NCBI RefSeq assembly: GCF_000010665.1 | Contig: NC_012796.1 | Location: forward strand, 2,695,501-2,759,500 | Length of the DNA stretch: 64,000 bases | Source of the DNA: Solidesulfovibrio magneticus RS-1 | GTDB lineage: Bacteria; Desulfobacterota; Desulfovibrionia; Desulfovibrionales; Desulfovibrionaceae | Direction: 5' to 3' | In this document: positions 34,971-43,725 of the stretch, in pieces | How the letters are laid out: every line of letters starts with the position of its first letter | Position numbering within the stretch: position 1 is the stretch's first letter | Notes under the pieces: generated by a model | The model's input: the letters and a program-made list of their open reading frames with translations, nothing else | What the model was told of the DNA's origin: nothing | The model's database searches: none | Made by a program: the position numbers and the translations under genes

Positions 34971-36290
34971 TCAGCCGCCCGAAGCCGGAGACGGGGCGGC
35001 CTCGCGCCCGTCCTGCTCGTTGGGGACGACCTTGACGGCGCGCCCGGCTTCCAGGGCGTCCTTGATGCCGGCCCAGTCCGTGACCATGTGGAAACGGCCC
35101 CGGTCAAAGCGGGTGAAATAGACCCGGTCCAGGCCCTGGCGGCGATCCCTGCCGTAGCTGACGGGACTGGCGATGCCCACGGAAAAGTCCTGGATGGATT
35201 CGATGGCGTCAAGGAAGCGCTCCCGGGTGAGTTCCCGGCCGCAGCGCCGCAAGCCCTCGACCAGCACCCGGGCGTTGATGAAGCCCTCCAGGCCGACAAC
35301 ATTTGGCCGCTCGTCGGGGAAGGAGCGGGCGAGCAGGCGCGCGTAGTCCATGACGCCCGTTAAAAGCGAAGTGGCCTCGGGCAGATCCGGGGGCGGCACG
35401 ACCTGGGACATGACCAGCGGCGTGTCGTCGCCGGGACCGAGGATGCGGGCGATTTCGTCGGCCCCCACAAAGGACACGGCGTAGAAAAGCCCTTTGTAGC
35501 CCCTGGCCCGGGCCAGCTTGATGGCCTTGGCGCAGGGACCGTAGGCCCCGATCATGACGATGGCCTGGGGCTTGGCCTCCAGGATGCGGCCCACGCCCTC
35601 CTCCACGTCCATGGAGCCCCGGATGTAGGAACCGCGCGCCACCGGAGCCAACCCCCGGTCCTTGAGCGCCATCTCCGTGCCCTTGAGGCCGTCAAAGCCG
35701 TAGGCGTCGTACTGGTAGAACACACCCACCCGCTCCAGGCCCAGATCCTGGACGAGATGCTCCACGGCGGCGGCGGTTTCCTGGTAGTAGGAGGCGCGGA
35801 TGTTGACGATGTAGCGGCGGAAGGGGAAGCGCAGGAGGTCGGCGCCGGTGAAGCTGCCGACCAGGGGCACCCGGGCTTCCTCCAAAAGCGGAATGATCTT
35901 GGCGGTGGTGGGCGTGCCCACGTAGCTAAAAAGGCAAAAGACCTGGTCCTCGACTATGAGCTGCTGGGTGTTGGCCACGCAGCGCGGTGGATCGTAGCCG
36001 TCATCCAGAGTGATGAGCTTGATGGTCCGGCCGGCCACGCCGCCGCCCTCGTTGACGGCGTTTAAATAGGCCAGCGCGCCGTAGAGGGTCTGCTTGCCGA
36101 GGTAGCTGGCGTGTCCGGTGAGCGGCAGGGAACAACCCACGACCACGGTGTTGCCGGTAACGCCCGGCGATGCTGCCGACCCGGCGTCGGGCGAGGACGG
36201 CCCCGAACAACCGGCCAGGAACACGGCAGCGACAACGAGAGCCGCAATCCGCAAGCGCCTTGGCCAGACAAAAAAAAACGGGCTGCGCAT
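34971..36290 (-). CDS. ABC-type substrate-binding lipoprotein (branched-chain amino acid type)
   Basis: The 439-residue lipoprotein (lipobox VFLAGC, Cys about residue 27) has the two-lobed Leu/Ile/Val-binding fold: TVVVGCSLPLTGHASYLGKQ, then DDGYDPPRCVANTQQLI, VFCLFSYVGTPTTAKIIPLL and GVFYQYDAYGFDG. No permease or ATPase genes are near. The kinase gene starts 4 nt after its stop, so it probably presents a ligand to the kinase rather than to a transporter. The start was set at MRSPFFFVW; the frame extends 35 codons upstream without a signal. The ligand is unknown. Confidence 0.9.
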   Translation of the reverse strand: MRSPFFFVWPRRLRIAALVVAAVFLAGCSGPSSPDAGSAASPGVTGNTVVVGCSLPLTGHASYLGKQTLYGALAYLNAVNEGGGVAGRTIKLITLDDGYDPPRCVANTQQLIVEDQVFCLFSYVGTPTTAKIIPLLEEARVPLVGSFTGADLLRFPFRRYIVNIRASYYQETAAAVEHLVQDLGLERVGVFYQYDAYGFDGLKGTEMALKDRGLAPVARGSYIRGSMDVEEGVGRILEAKPQAIVMIGAYGPCAKAIKLARARGYKGLFYAVSFVGADEIARILGPGDDTPLVMSQVVPPPDLPEATSLLTGVMDYARLLARSFPDERPNVVGLEGFINARVLVEGLRRCGRELTRERFLDAIESIQDFSVGIASPVSYGRDRRQGLDRVYFTRFDRGRFHMVTDWAGIKDALEAGRAVKVVPNEQDGREAAPSPASGG

Positions 36291-36456
36291 GGTGGTTGAT
36301 AGCAGACAGGGGGCGGGGTTGGTCAACTGGGGAGGGCCTCCCCCTGGCCAGGGGCCAAGTTGATTTTCCCGAAGCGTCAGGACGGGGTCGGGCAACTGAA
36401 GGCGGTATCACCCCTTCCCTGCCCGGACAGGTCCGGCGCGGACAATCCGCCGCATC

Positions 36457-36482
36457 CGGGAGGCCGTGGCAGCGGCCTCCCG
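36457..36482 (-). terminator. Hairpin after the formate dehydrogenase iron-sulfur gene
   Basis: Nine-base arms CGGGAGGCC and GGCCTCCCG with an 8-nt loop lie 21 nt after the stop at 36503. No T-run is present, so it is a probable rather than certain terminator. Confidence 0.5.
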
Positions 36483-36502
36483 AAGCGGACGGTTGCGGGA
36501 AC

Positions 36503-37225
36503 CTAACCGAAGGCCCGAAGCGGGCGCATGACCTTGGCCAGGAAGGCCTTGCGGCTCAGGGGCCGTGGGCCGGCGTCTCCGAACTGGACGTATTTATAGT
36601 AGGCGCTGGGCGGGAACGGGGTCAGGAAGATGACCCGCACCGAATCGGCGTCCACCAGTTCGGCCTTGGGGAACTTGGGTTTGAGTTTGGCCAGACGGTC
36701 CTTGGCCAGGGCCAGCATTTCGTCGCGATCGCCGAAGTTCATGGTCCCGGTGGGACAGGTCTGCACGCACGAGGGCAGCAGGCCGGCATGAATGCGGTCG
36801 TTGCACAGGTCGCACTTGTACATGAGCTTGGTGGCCGGATCGACCCGGGGAATGTCGTAAGGACAGGCCTCACGCACGCCGCCGGCGGACAACCCCTTGC
36901 ACTTTTCCGTGAAGACCACGGCCCCGGTCTGGGGGTCCTGGACGATGGCGTCGGGCACTTCGGAGTCGCCCACCATCTTGCACGGCGCGTCCAGGCAGTG
37001 GCGGCACTGGTCCGGGAAAAACAGCCACTGGAACTTGCCGTCAATGGTTTTCTCGGAAAACCGCAGCACTTTGAGCGTCTGCCAGGACAGATCCGGCGGA
37101 TTCTGATGGGAGCCGGTGTTTTCCGTGGGTTCCACGGGTTTGTTCTTCCACTGCTTGCAGGCGATCTGGCAGCCCCGACAGCCGGTGCAGCGCGACAGGT
37201 CGACAAAGAAGCTCTTTCCAGTCAT
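36503..37225 (-). CDS. Formate dehydrogenase iron-sulfur (beta) subunit
   Basis: This 240-residue ferredoxin-like subunit carries electrons from the molybdopterin subunit. Four 4Fe-4S sites are visible: CTGCRGCQIAC (Cys13-23), CRHCLDAPC, CKGLSAGGVREAC, and CDLC with CVQTC. It has no signal peptide of its own, so it is probably carried through the Tat system with FdhA. GGGAGG lies upstream of the ATG. It starts 14 nt after fdhA. No cytochrome or membrane-anchor gene follows, so the enzyme is probably a soluble periplasmic FdhAB that passes electrons to cytochrome c3-type carriers, as known in Desulfovibrio. Confidence 0.92.
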   Translation of the reverse strand: MTGKSFFVDLSRCTGCRGCQIACKQWKNKPVEPTENTGSHQNPPDLSWQTLKVLRFSEKTIDGKFQWLFFPDQCRHCLDAPCKMVGDSEVPDAIVQDPQTGAVVFTEKCKGLSAGGVREACPYDIPRVDPATKLMYKCDLCNDRIHAGLLPSCVQTCPTGTMNFGDRDEMLALAKDRLAKLKPKFPKAELVDADSVRVIFLTPFPPSAYYKYVQFGDAGPRPLSRKAFLAKVMRPLRAFG

Positions 37226-37239
37226 GGCGTCGGTCCTCC

Positions 37240-40200
37240 CTAGGCCTTGCGCACGTTGACCATGAAGGCCTTGGTCTCGGGGATGCCCGTATTGGGGTCG
37301 CCGACCGAGGGACACAGGATGTTGGCCGAGTCGCCGCCCTGCTTGGGCCAGGTCCAGCCGTAGTGCCAGGGGATGCCCACCTGGTGGATGGTCTGGCCGA
37401 GCACGGTGAAAGGCGTGATGCGCTCAGTGACGATGGCCTTGGCCCACAGCGAACCGCGAGTGCTTTCGAGGATCACCTTCTCGCCGTTTTTGATGCCGCG
37501 CATCTTGGCCAGCTCGGGGCTCATCTCGCAGAACATCTGCGGTTCGGCTTCAAGCAGCCAGGGGGAGTTGCGGGTCATGACGCCGGTCTGCCAGTGCTCG
37601 GTGACCCGGTAGGTGGAGCACACGAACGGGAAGCGCGGGTCGCAGGAAGCGTGCACTTCGGTGGGGCCGGTGAACTTGAGCGCCGTGGGGTTGTGCAGCT
37701 GCTTGGAGAACGGGTTCTCGCCGACCGGACATTCCAGGGGCTCGTAGTGTTCGGGCAGCGGTCCGTCGTTGCGGCCCGGGCCGAAGATGAGGCCCATGCC
37801 CTCGGTGGTCATGATAAACGGCGACTTGCCGTTTTTCTGATCGGCCATGGGCGGCCAGGGACCGTCGGGCACGTCGCCCACCCACTTGCCGTCTTCCCAG
37901 GCGATGACCGCCTTTTCCGGCTGGTAGGGCTTGCCCTGGGGGTCTACCGAGGCGCGGTTGTAGAGCACCCGACGGTTGACCGGCCAGGCCCAGGTCCAGC
38001 CCGGGAACAGGCCGATCTTGGCCTGCATGGCGGTCTGCGTCTTGTCGCGGCGGGCGGCCATGTTCTTGTCGGTGTAGGAACCGCAATAGACCCAGGTGCC
38101 CGAGCAGGTGGAGCCGTCGGTCTGCAGCAGGGCAAAGGCCGGCACCGGATCGCCGGGCTTGAAGGTCTTGTCCGCGTCGCCCACCTTCAGGGTCTTTTCC
38201 TTGAGGAAGTAGCCGTTGATGCGCTTGGCGACTTTGTGCGGATCGAAGATGTGGTTGGTGGCCACGTCCCAGTTGAGGTTCTTGATGGGATCGGGATAGG
38301 CGCCGCCTTCCTTGGCGTACAGCCCGCGAATCTTCTCGAAGAGTTCGTAGATGATGTCGCCGTCAGGCTTGGAGTCGCCCAAGGGGGCCTGGGCCGGATA
38401 GCGCCACTGCATCCAGCGGCCGGAGTTGGAGATGGAGCCTTCCTTTTCAAAGGACACGGCGCAGGGCAGATAGAAGACCTCGGTCTTGACCTTCTTGGGG
38501 TCCATGCCCGGGCCCTTCCAGAAAGAGCCGGTTTCCGTCTCGAACATGTTGACCGTGACCATCCAGTCGAGCTTGGTCATGGCCTCGCGGGTCTTGTTGG
38601 CGTTGGCGGTGCTGGCGGCCGGATTCTGGCCCCAAGCGAAAAAGCCCTTGAAAGCGCCGCCGAGCATGGCGTCGAAAAGCGACAGCCATGAGTAGTCCTT
38701 GCCCGGTTCGAGCTTGGGCAGATAGGTGTAGCCGGTGTCGAGATCCTGCTCGGGGTACATGGACTTGATAAAGCTCGCCATGTATTTGGGCCGGTTGCCC
38801 CACCAGTTGGCGCTTTGCGGGTCCTTGGTCACCGGGGTGTTCTTCTCGTTGTACTCGGCCAGGGTCTGCATCGCCGCCGAGGGGGTGGGGATGTAGCCGG
38901 GCAGAATATGGAAGAGCAGGCCCTGGTCGGTGGAACCCTGGACGTTGGCTTCGCCGCGCAGGGCGTTGATGCCGCCGCCGGCCACGCCCATGTTGCCCAA
39001 CAGCAACTGGATGATGGACATGGCCCGGATGTTCTGCACGCCCACGGTATGCTGGGTCTGGCCCATGGCGTAGAGCATGGTTCCGGACTTCTCGGGCTTA
39101 CCGGTGGCGGCGTAGGTCTGATAGACCTTTTGCAGATCGGCCACCGGTGTACCGGTGATGGCCGAGACTGACTTCATGTCGTAACGGTCGTAGTGGGCTT
39201 TAAGGATCTGGAAGACGCAACGCGGGTTGTTCAGCGTCGGATCTTTCTTGATCTGGCCGGCGTCGTCACGGACAAAGCTCCAGCTCGACTTGTCGTAGGC
39301 CCGCTTTTCGGCGTCATAACCGCTAAAAAGTCCGTCCTTGAAGTCGTACTTGTCGCCCACGATAAACGACGCATTGGTGTAGTTGACGACGTAATCTTTG
39401 AAATACAGGTTATTGGCCAGGATGTACCGGATAAGACCCCCGAAAAACGGGATATCCGAACCCGAGCGCAACCGGGCGAACACGTCGGCATGCTGGGAAG
39501 TGCGGGTGTAGCGCGGGTCCACGTGGATGATGGTCGCGCCCTTGTCCTTGGCCCGCAGGGCCCACTTGAAGGAGATGGGATGGTTCTCGGCGGCGTTGCT
39601 GCCGATAATGAAAATGCAATCAGAATTGGCGATGTCGATCCAGTGATTGGTCATCGCCCCGCGTCCGAACGACTCTGCCAGAGCCGCTACAGTGGCGCTG
39701 TGTCAGATACGGGCCTGATGCTCGATGTAACTTAATCCCATGGCCCGGAGCATGGCCTGGTAGATCCAGCACTCTTCATTGTCCATGGCGGCGGAACCGA
39801 CCGAGGCGATGCCTTCGCAGCGGTTGACCACCCGGCCCTTGGCGTCCTTGGTCGTAAAGCTGCCGTCACGGGCTTCCTTGACCTTGCGGGCGATGCGGTC
39901 CAGCGCCCAATCCCAGGATTTTTCTTCCCAGTTCTCGCTGTACGGGGCGCGGTAGAGCACCTTCTGGATGCGACGGTCATTGTTGCCGAGCTGGTAGTGG
40001 GACGCGCCCTTGGGGCACAGCGCGCCTTCGTTGATCGGATGATCCGGATCACCCTCGATATTGACCACCCTGCCCTTGCCGTCCTTGTCCGTGCTGCAGA
40101 TCAGCCCGCAGCCCACCGAACAGTAGCAGCACACCGAGGTGCTCTGTTTAGTGAACTTGAGCTTGGCCGCCTGCCCCTCGGCGTAGGCCGGGCGCAGATC

Positions 40201-40278
40201 GAAGCCGAGGCCGCCAAAGGCGGTCACGGCCGTGGTCGCGCCTGCGATTTTGAGGAACTCTCGCCGGTTCCATTCCAT
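37240..40278 (-). CDS. Formate dehydrogenase catalytic subunit, selenocysteine-containing
   Basis: The 1012-residue enzyme oxidises formate (or reduces CO2) at a Mo/W-bis-pterin centre. The frame contains a TGA at 39703-39705, read as selenocysteine 192 in the context HQARI-Sec-HSATVAALAESFGRGAM, exactly where the metal ligand lies in this family. A twin-arginine signal NRREFLKIAG starts the protein. The 4Fe-4S site is CYCSVGC plus Cys88 in EGALCPKG. Both parts on either side of the TGA are full and in the same frame, so this is not a broken gene. AAGGAG lies 7 nt before the ATG. The beta subunit follows 14 nt later. The C-terminal dinucleotide-like domain is intact. Confidence 0.95.
39660..39705 (-). 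promoter_or_regulatory. Selenocysteine insertion signal region (UGA and downstream hairpin)
   Basis: The UGA codon is followed on the minus strand by a short GC-rich stem that includes GCCACTGTAGCGGC, within the distance expected for a bacterial SECIS recognised by SelB. The exact fold was not computed. Confidence 0.55.
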
Positions 40279-40354
40279 GGTCCGTCTCCTTGCCGCTAAG
40301 CGTTCTCACCAATCCCGCCGCCAGGCTTGCGGCGTCGGGCTTTGACCCGTTGCG

Positions 40355-40386
40355 TTATGCTAAAATTAGCATAAGTTAAAAATAAC
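40355..40386. promoter_or_regulatory. Two adjacent palindromes upstream of fdhA
   Basis: TTATGCTAA-AA-TTAGCATAA (40355-40374) is a perfect 9-bp inverted repeat. Directly next to it is GTTA-AAAA-TAAC (40375-40386). Both lie in the AT-rich leader of fdhA, about 80-110 nt before its ATG, and look like operators. The regulator is unknown; control by metal (molybdate/tungstate) or formate availability is plausible. Confidence 0.6.
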
Positions 40387-40414
40387 ATAGGCATAAATGC
40401 GAAGAGTCACTTTC

Positions 40415-40443
40415 TCTGTAGAAAGCGGAACAAAACGGGTCAA
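40415..40443 (-). promoter_or_regulatory. Candidate fdhA promoter
   Basis: On the minus strand TTGACC (40438-40443) is separated by 17 nt from TACAGA (40415-40420), a weak -10 match. The predicted transcription start would fall about 30 nt before the palindromes, so a bound repressor could block elongation. Confidence 0.35.
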
Positions 40444-40454
40444 AGAATAATTAA

Positions 40455-41315
40455 TTAGTTAAGGTCTGGCACCAAGGAGACGATATAATCGAGCAAAATC
40501 GGTAGGATGTCTTGATCGCGGTGGTTGTAGCGGAACTCCAGTTCCTTGAGATACAGCGGAAATTTCCCCGCCGTGACCCCATGGAACCGGATGAGGCGTT
40601 CCCGGGCGTAGGGCCAGAAGCCCGCCTGGCGGGGATCGACGGCTGGGGCGCGGCCCGCGACCTCCACCAGATGCCGGGTCAGAATATCCGAACCGCAGGC
40701 CACCAGGGCGTCGTAGCGCAAGTAGCGGTCGGAGTAGACGATGGAACCCAGGCGGGAAAGGGGCAGCGAGAAGTTGCGGTTGAAATGGAGCAAATCTTCC
40801 GGGCCGAGGTTTGGCAGGTAGTCGATAAAAACCAGGCCGCCACGCTCCAGGATGCCGAAAATGGGCACGGCGGCAAGTTGTTCGTCCGGGCCGGCCGGCC
40901 GCATGTTCCGGGCGGCCGAGCCCAGTTCCGCACCAAGGGGGCTTCGGAGGATGTCGCGGCCGTCGAGGCTGGCGGCAAGAATAGAGAGCCGGGCCACGGT
41001 GGCGGCCTTGTAGACGGTGTTGTAGGCCAGCCCCAGGGCGGCGGCCATGGCGTGGGCGGTCTCCTCGGCGGCGAAAAGGGTGAGCAAGCGCAGCCAGTGG
41101 CGCGGAGTCAGCCCAGCCAGTCCGGCGAAACGGCCGGACAGGGCATGAAACGTGTAGCGGCAACCGGCACAGCGCACCCGGCCCTCAGCCAGGGCATAGG
41201 CCTTGGTGCCGGCGCAGCGCGGACAGACGGGCTGGGCGCCGGGCCAGGCCCGGCGTTCCAGGAACTTGCGCGCCCCCTCTTCGCTACGCAGATGGCGGGT
41301 CAGGTCCAGGGCCAT
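40455..41315 (-). CDS. Transposase-derived (IS1595-like) protein, probably domesticated
   Basis: This 286-residue protein has the N-terminal zinc ribbon of IS1595-type transposases (CPRCAGTKAYALAEGRVRCAGC) and the helical region WLRLLTLFAAEETAHAMAAALGLAYNTVYKAATVAR. A degenerate DDE-like core follows: PIFGILERGGLVFIDYL, IVYSDRYLRYDALVACG, FHGVTAGKFPLYLKELEFRYNHR. The first catalytic Asp (normally VEVDE) is absent and the EGFWS motif is replaced by AGFWP. No terminal inverted repeats were seen around it. It lies within the formate dehydrogenase and cofactor genes on the same strand, so a regulatory role is more likely than transposition. Confidence 0.7.
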   Translation of the reverse strand: MALDLTRHLRSEEGARKFLERRAWPGAQPVCPRCAGTKAYALAEGRVRCAGCRYTFHALSGRFAGLAGLTPRHWLRLLTLFAAEETAHAMAAALGLAYNTVYKAATVARLSILAASLDGRDILRSPLGAELGSAARNMRPAGPDEQLAAVPIFGILERGGLVFIDYLPNLGPEDLLHFNRNFSLPLSRLGSIVYSDRYLRYDALVACGSDILTRHLVEVAGRAPAVDPRQAGFWPYARERLIRFHGVTAGKFPLYLKELEFRYNHRDQDILPILLDYIVSLVPDLN

Positions 41316-41399
41316 GACCGCGCGCCCTTAGTGCCGCATTCGCGCCGTTGATGGGTCATCATGTGGCGCTGCCTTTTCTTGGGTATCGCCCGGGGAGCG

Positions 41400-42407
41400 T
41401 CAGCCGCCGATGGCCGACATGCCGCGCGTCTTGCCGGCCGTGCCGGGATCGAGCACCTCGTAGCCCAGCGGTTTGGTGCGAAGGGCCAGGGCGATGACCC
41501 GGCGCACGGCGGCAAGGCCTAGAGCCGGATTGCGCAGCATGGCCCGCAGCCGGTATTCCTTGGTGGAAAACAGGCAGGTGCGCAGCTTGCCGTCGGCCGT
41601 GATGCGAAGCCGGTTGCAGGTGTCGCAGAAATGTTCGCTGAGAGGCGAAATGACGCCAAAGCGTCCGGCCCCGCCGGCGATGCGATACATCCGGGCAGGG
41701 CCGCCGGTGGCGCGGTCGCTGTCGTCCGGGACAAACTCGGCCGCACGTGAGGCCAGCTCCACCACATCCTGGGCCGAGATATAGTTCTCCGGCCGCCAGA
41801 GGTTGCCGTCGCCAACCGGCATGAACTCGATGAAACGCACGTCGATGGGCGATTTTTCGGCCATGGCCACAAAGGCCGGAATTTCCGCCGTGTTGATGCC
41901 ACGTAGGGCCACGGCGTTGATCTTGACCCGAATGCCGGCCTCCAGGCACTCGCCGATGCCCTGGAGCACGGCGGACAACCGGTCGTGGCCGGTGATGCGG
42001 GCGAAGGTGGCCTGATCCAGGCTGTCCAGGGAAATGTTGACGGCGCTGACCCCGAGCTTGGCCAGCATGGCCGGGCGGCCGGCCAGCAGCGTGGCGTTGG
42101 TGGTGATGCGCAGATCCATTTCCGGGTAGCGCTCCCGGATGGAGGCGACGAAACTCATGAAGTCGCGCCGGGCAAAGGGTTCGCCGCCGGTCAGGCGCAG
42201 CTTGACGATGCCCATGTCCCGGGCCAGGCCCACAAGGTCGAGCATCTCCTCGTAGCGCAGGATCTTGTCGTGGCCAATGAACGTGAAGCTTTCCTTGGGC
42301 CGGCAGTACATGCAGGCCAGGTTGCAGCGGTCGGTGACGGAAAGGCGCAGATAACTGACGGCGCGGCCGCGCCCGTCGCGAAGGGCCTTGCCCGATGTGC
42401 CGGTCAT
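41400..42407 (-). CDS. moaA: GTP 3',8-cyclase (molybdenum cofactor biosynthesis)
   Basis: The 335-residue radical SAM enzyme starts pyranopterin synthesis. The SAM cluster is CNLACMYC (about residues 29-36), the second cluster uses the C-terminal HFCDTCNRLRITADGKLRTC, and the protein ends in the conserved Gly-Gly (SAIGG) needed for catalysis. TGGAGGAGG precedes the ATG, inside the end of mobA, with which it overlaps by 4 nt. Its place beside fdh genes fits supply of the cofactor to formate dehydrogenase. Length is typical. Confidence 0.96.
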   Translation of the reverse strand: MTGTSGKALRDGRGRAVSYLRLSVTDRCNLACMYCRPKESFTFIGHDKILRYEEMLDLVGLARDMGIVKLRLTGGEPFARRDFMSFVASIRERYPEMDLRITTNATLLAGRPAMLAKLGVSAVNISLDSLDQATFARITGHDRLSAVLQGIGECLEAGIRVKINAVALRGINTAEIPAFVAMAEKSPIDVRFIEFMPVGDGNLWRPENYISAQDVVELASRAAEFVPDDSDRATGGPARMYRIAGGAGRFGVISPLSEHFCDTCNRLRITADGKLRTCLFSTKEYRLRAMLRNPALGLAAVRRVIALALRTKPLGYEVLDPGTAGKTRGMSAIGG

Positions 42408-43015
42408 GCCCCCTCCTCCATGCCGCGTGCCCGGATGAGGTCCGGCGGCGAATTGACGTTGAAAAAGGCCCGGGCCACGGCCGGATCGTCGCGGCTGTAG
42501 TCCAGATGGCGACGCAGGGGTTCGGGAAAGATGGCCGAGAGCCGGCGCTGGCCCTGCTCCAGGTTCTCCCGCAACAGCGGCAGCCCGGCCGGATCGTAGA
42601 TGGCCACCAGCGACTCCACGAAGCCGGTCTCGACGATGCGGTAGGTGGTCATAAGGGCCGTTTCCGGCCGATCGCGCCAGGCCGCAACCAGACGGACCAG
42701 GGTTTCTGGTTCCAGAAACGGCAGGTCGCAGGAAACGACCAGGCACGGTCGGGTGGCCGCGGCCAGGATGGTCATGACCCCGCCGGCCGGCCCCAGGCGC
42801 GGCGTTTCGTCGGGGAGCCAGGGGCAGGCAAAGCCGAACGGGGCGGGATCGCGCCCGGAAACCATGATCTCCCCCGTGACCGCGGCCAGCACCTCGGCCA
42901 CGCGGCGCAGCAGCGGCTGGCCAAAAAAGGTGAGCCAGGCCTTGTCCCGGCCCATGCGGCTGCTCAGGCCCCCGGCCAGCACCACGCCGAGCGGCAGTTC
43001 CCCGCCCGCCTTCAC
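42404..43015 (-). CDS. mobA: Molybdenum cofactor guanylyltransferase
   Basis: The 203-residue enzyme attaches GMP to molybdopterin, making the bis-MGD form used by formate dehydrogenase. The nucleotide-binding signature is GVVLAGGLSSRMGRDKAWLTF (about residues 10-30), and later segments are GPAGGVMTILAA and LVVSCDLPFLEPE. The start is a GTG that overlaps the fdhD stop (GTGA), and the end overlaps moaA (ATGA), so fdhD, mobA and moaA are translationally coupled. Confidence 0.93.
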   Translation of the reverse strand: MKAGGELPLGVVLAGGLSSRMGRDKAWLTFFGQPLLRRVAEVLAAVTGEIMVSGRDPAPFGFACPWLPDETPRLGPAGGVMTILAAATRPCLVVSCDLPFLEPETLVRLVAAWRDRPETALMTTYRIVETGFVESLVAIYDPAGLPLLRENLEQGQRRLSAIFPEPLRRHLDYSRDDPAVARAFFNVNSPPDLIRARGMEEGA

Positions 43016-43725
43016 GCCCCCACCCGGCCGGCGGCGTCGGTAAAGACGGTGAAACGCTCCTCCGCGTCCCGGGCAAAGCCGACCAGGGTGACGCCGGCGT
43101 CCTTGGCCGCGCCAAGGGCCGCTCCGGTCACGGCCGAGCGGCTGACCACCATGTGCAGCCCGGCCCGCAAGGCTTTCTGCATCATGCTGGCCGTCACCCG
43201 GCAGGACAGGAACAGGATCAGCTCCGGCAGGCAAAGTCCCTGGCGCAGGCCCTGCCCGGCCAACCGGTCCAGACAGTTGTGGCGGCCGATGTCCTCGGCC
43301 CGGGCGATAAAATTTCCGGCCAGGGGATCGTAGAGCGCGGCCCGGTGAAAACAGCCCGTGCCGTCCCACAGCCCCGGCTCGGCGATAAATCGCCGCACCA
43401 GGGCCAATAGTTCGGCCGCCGGGAGCTTTCCCGGCCGGGTCGGATCAGGAGCCGGCCGGCCGTCCGGGACGGCTTTCAGGGAAAAGCTCAAGCCCTGGGC
43501 GTCGGTCACCACCGGGATCTCGCCCGGCCCGAGCATGTCCAGGGCAGCATGGCCCAGAACCAGCGCCTCGGGATCAAGGGGCGCGGCGTAGAGCGTTTTT
43601 CGCCCCACGCCGTCAAGGTCCAGGGTGACCCGGATCTCGGTGGCCACGTCGTCGAGGATGTCAGTGAAAGAGCCGTCCCGGTAGCGGCGGCAGGGGACGG
43701 CGCGGGTGAGCTCCGGCAGTTCCAT
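43012..43725 (-). CDS. fdhD: Formate dehydrogenase accessory sulfurtransferase
   Basis: The 237-residue FdhD protein transfers sulfur from a cysteine desulfurase to the Mo-cofactor of formate dehydrogenase. Family segments are GTGCFHRAALYD, the conserved RAEDIGRHNCLDRLAGQGL, FLSCRVTASMMQKALRAG and VSRSAVTGAAL. The ATG overlaps the fdhE stop by one base. The ORF extends upstream without signals, so the start was fixed at MELPELTR. This supports an active selenoenzyme in the adjacent locus. Confidence 0.94.
   Translation of the reverse strand: MELPELTRAVPCRRYRDGSFTDILDDVATEIRVTLDLDGVGRKTLYAAPLDPEALVLGHAALDMLGPGEIPVVTDAQGLSFSLKAVPDGRPAPDPTRPGKLPAAELLALVRRFIAEPGLWDGTGCFHRAALYDPLAGNFIARAEDIGRHNCLDRLAGQGLRQGLCLPELILFLSCRVTASMMQKALRAGLHMVVSRSAVTGAALGAAKDAGVTLVGFARDAEERFTVFTDAAGRVGA

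Noticed and set aside
39703-39705. Stop codon splitting fdhA into two pieces
   Set aside because: Both sides continue in the same frame and match the same family, with the stop at the known selenocysteine site; it is a Sec codon, not a frameshift or pseudogene.
40455-41315. Active insertion sequence
   Set aside because: No terminal inverted repeats or target duplications were seen and catalytic residues are missing; it is annotated as a domesticated transposase-derived gene instead.
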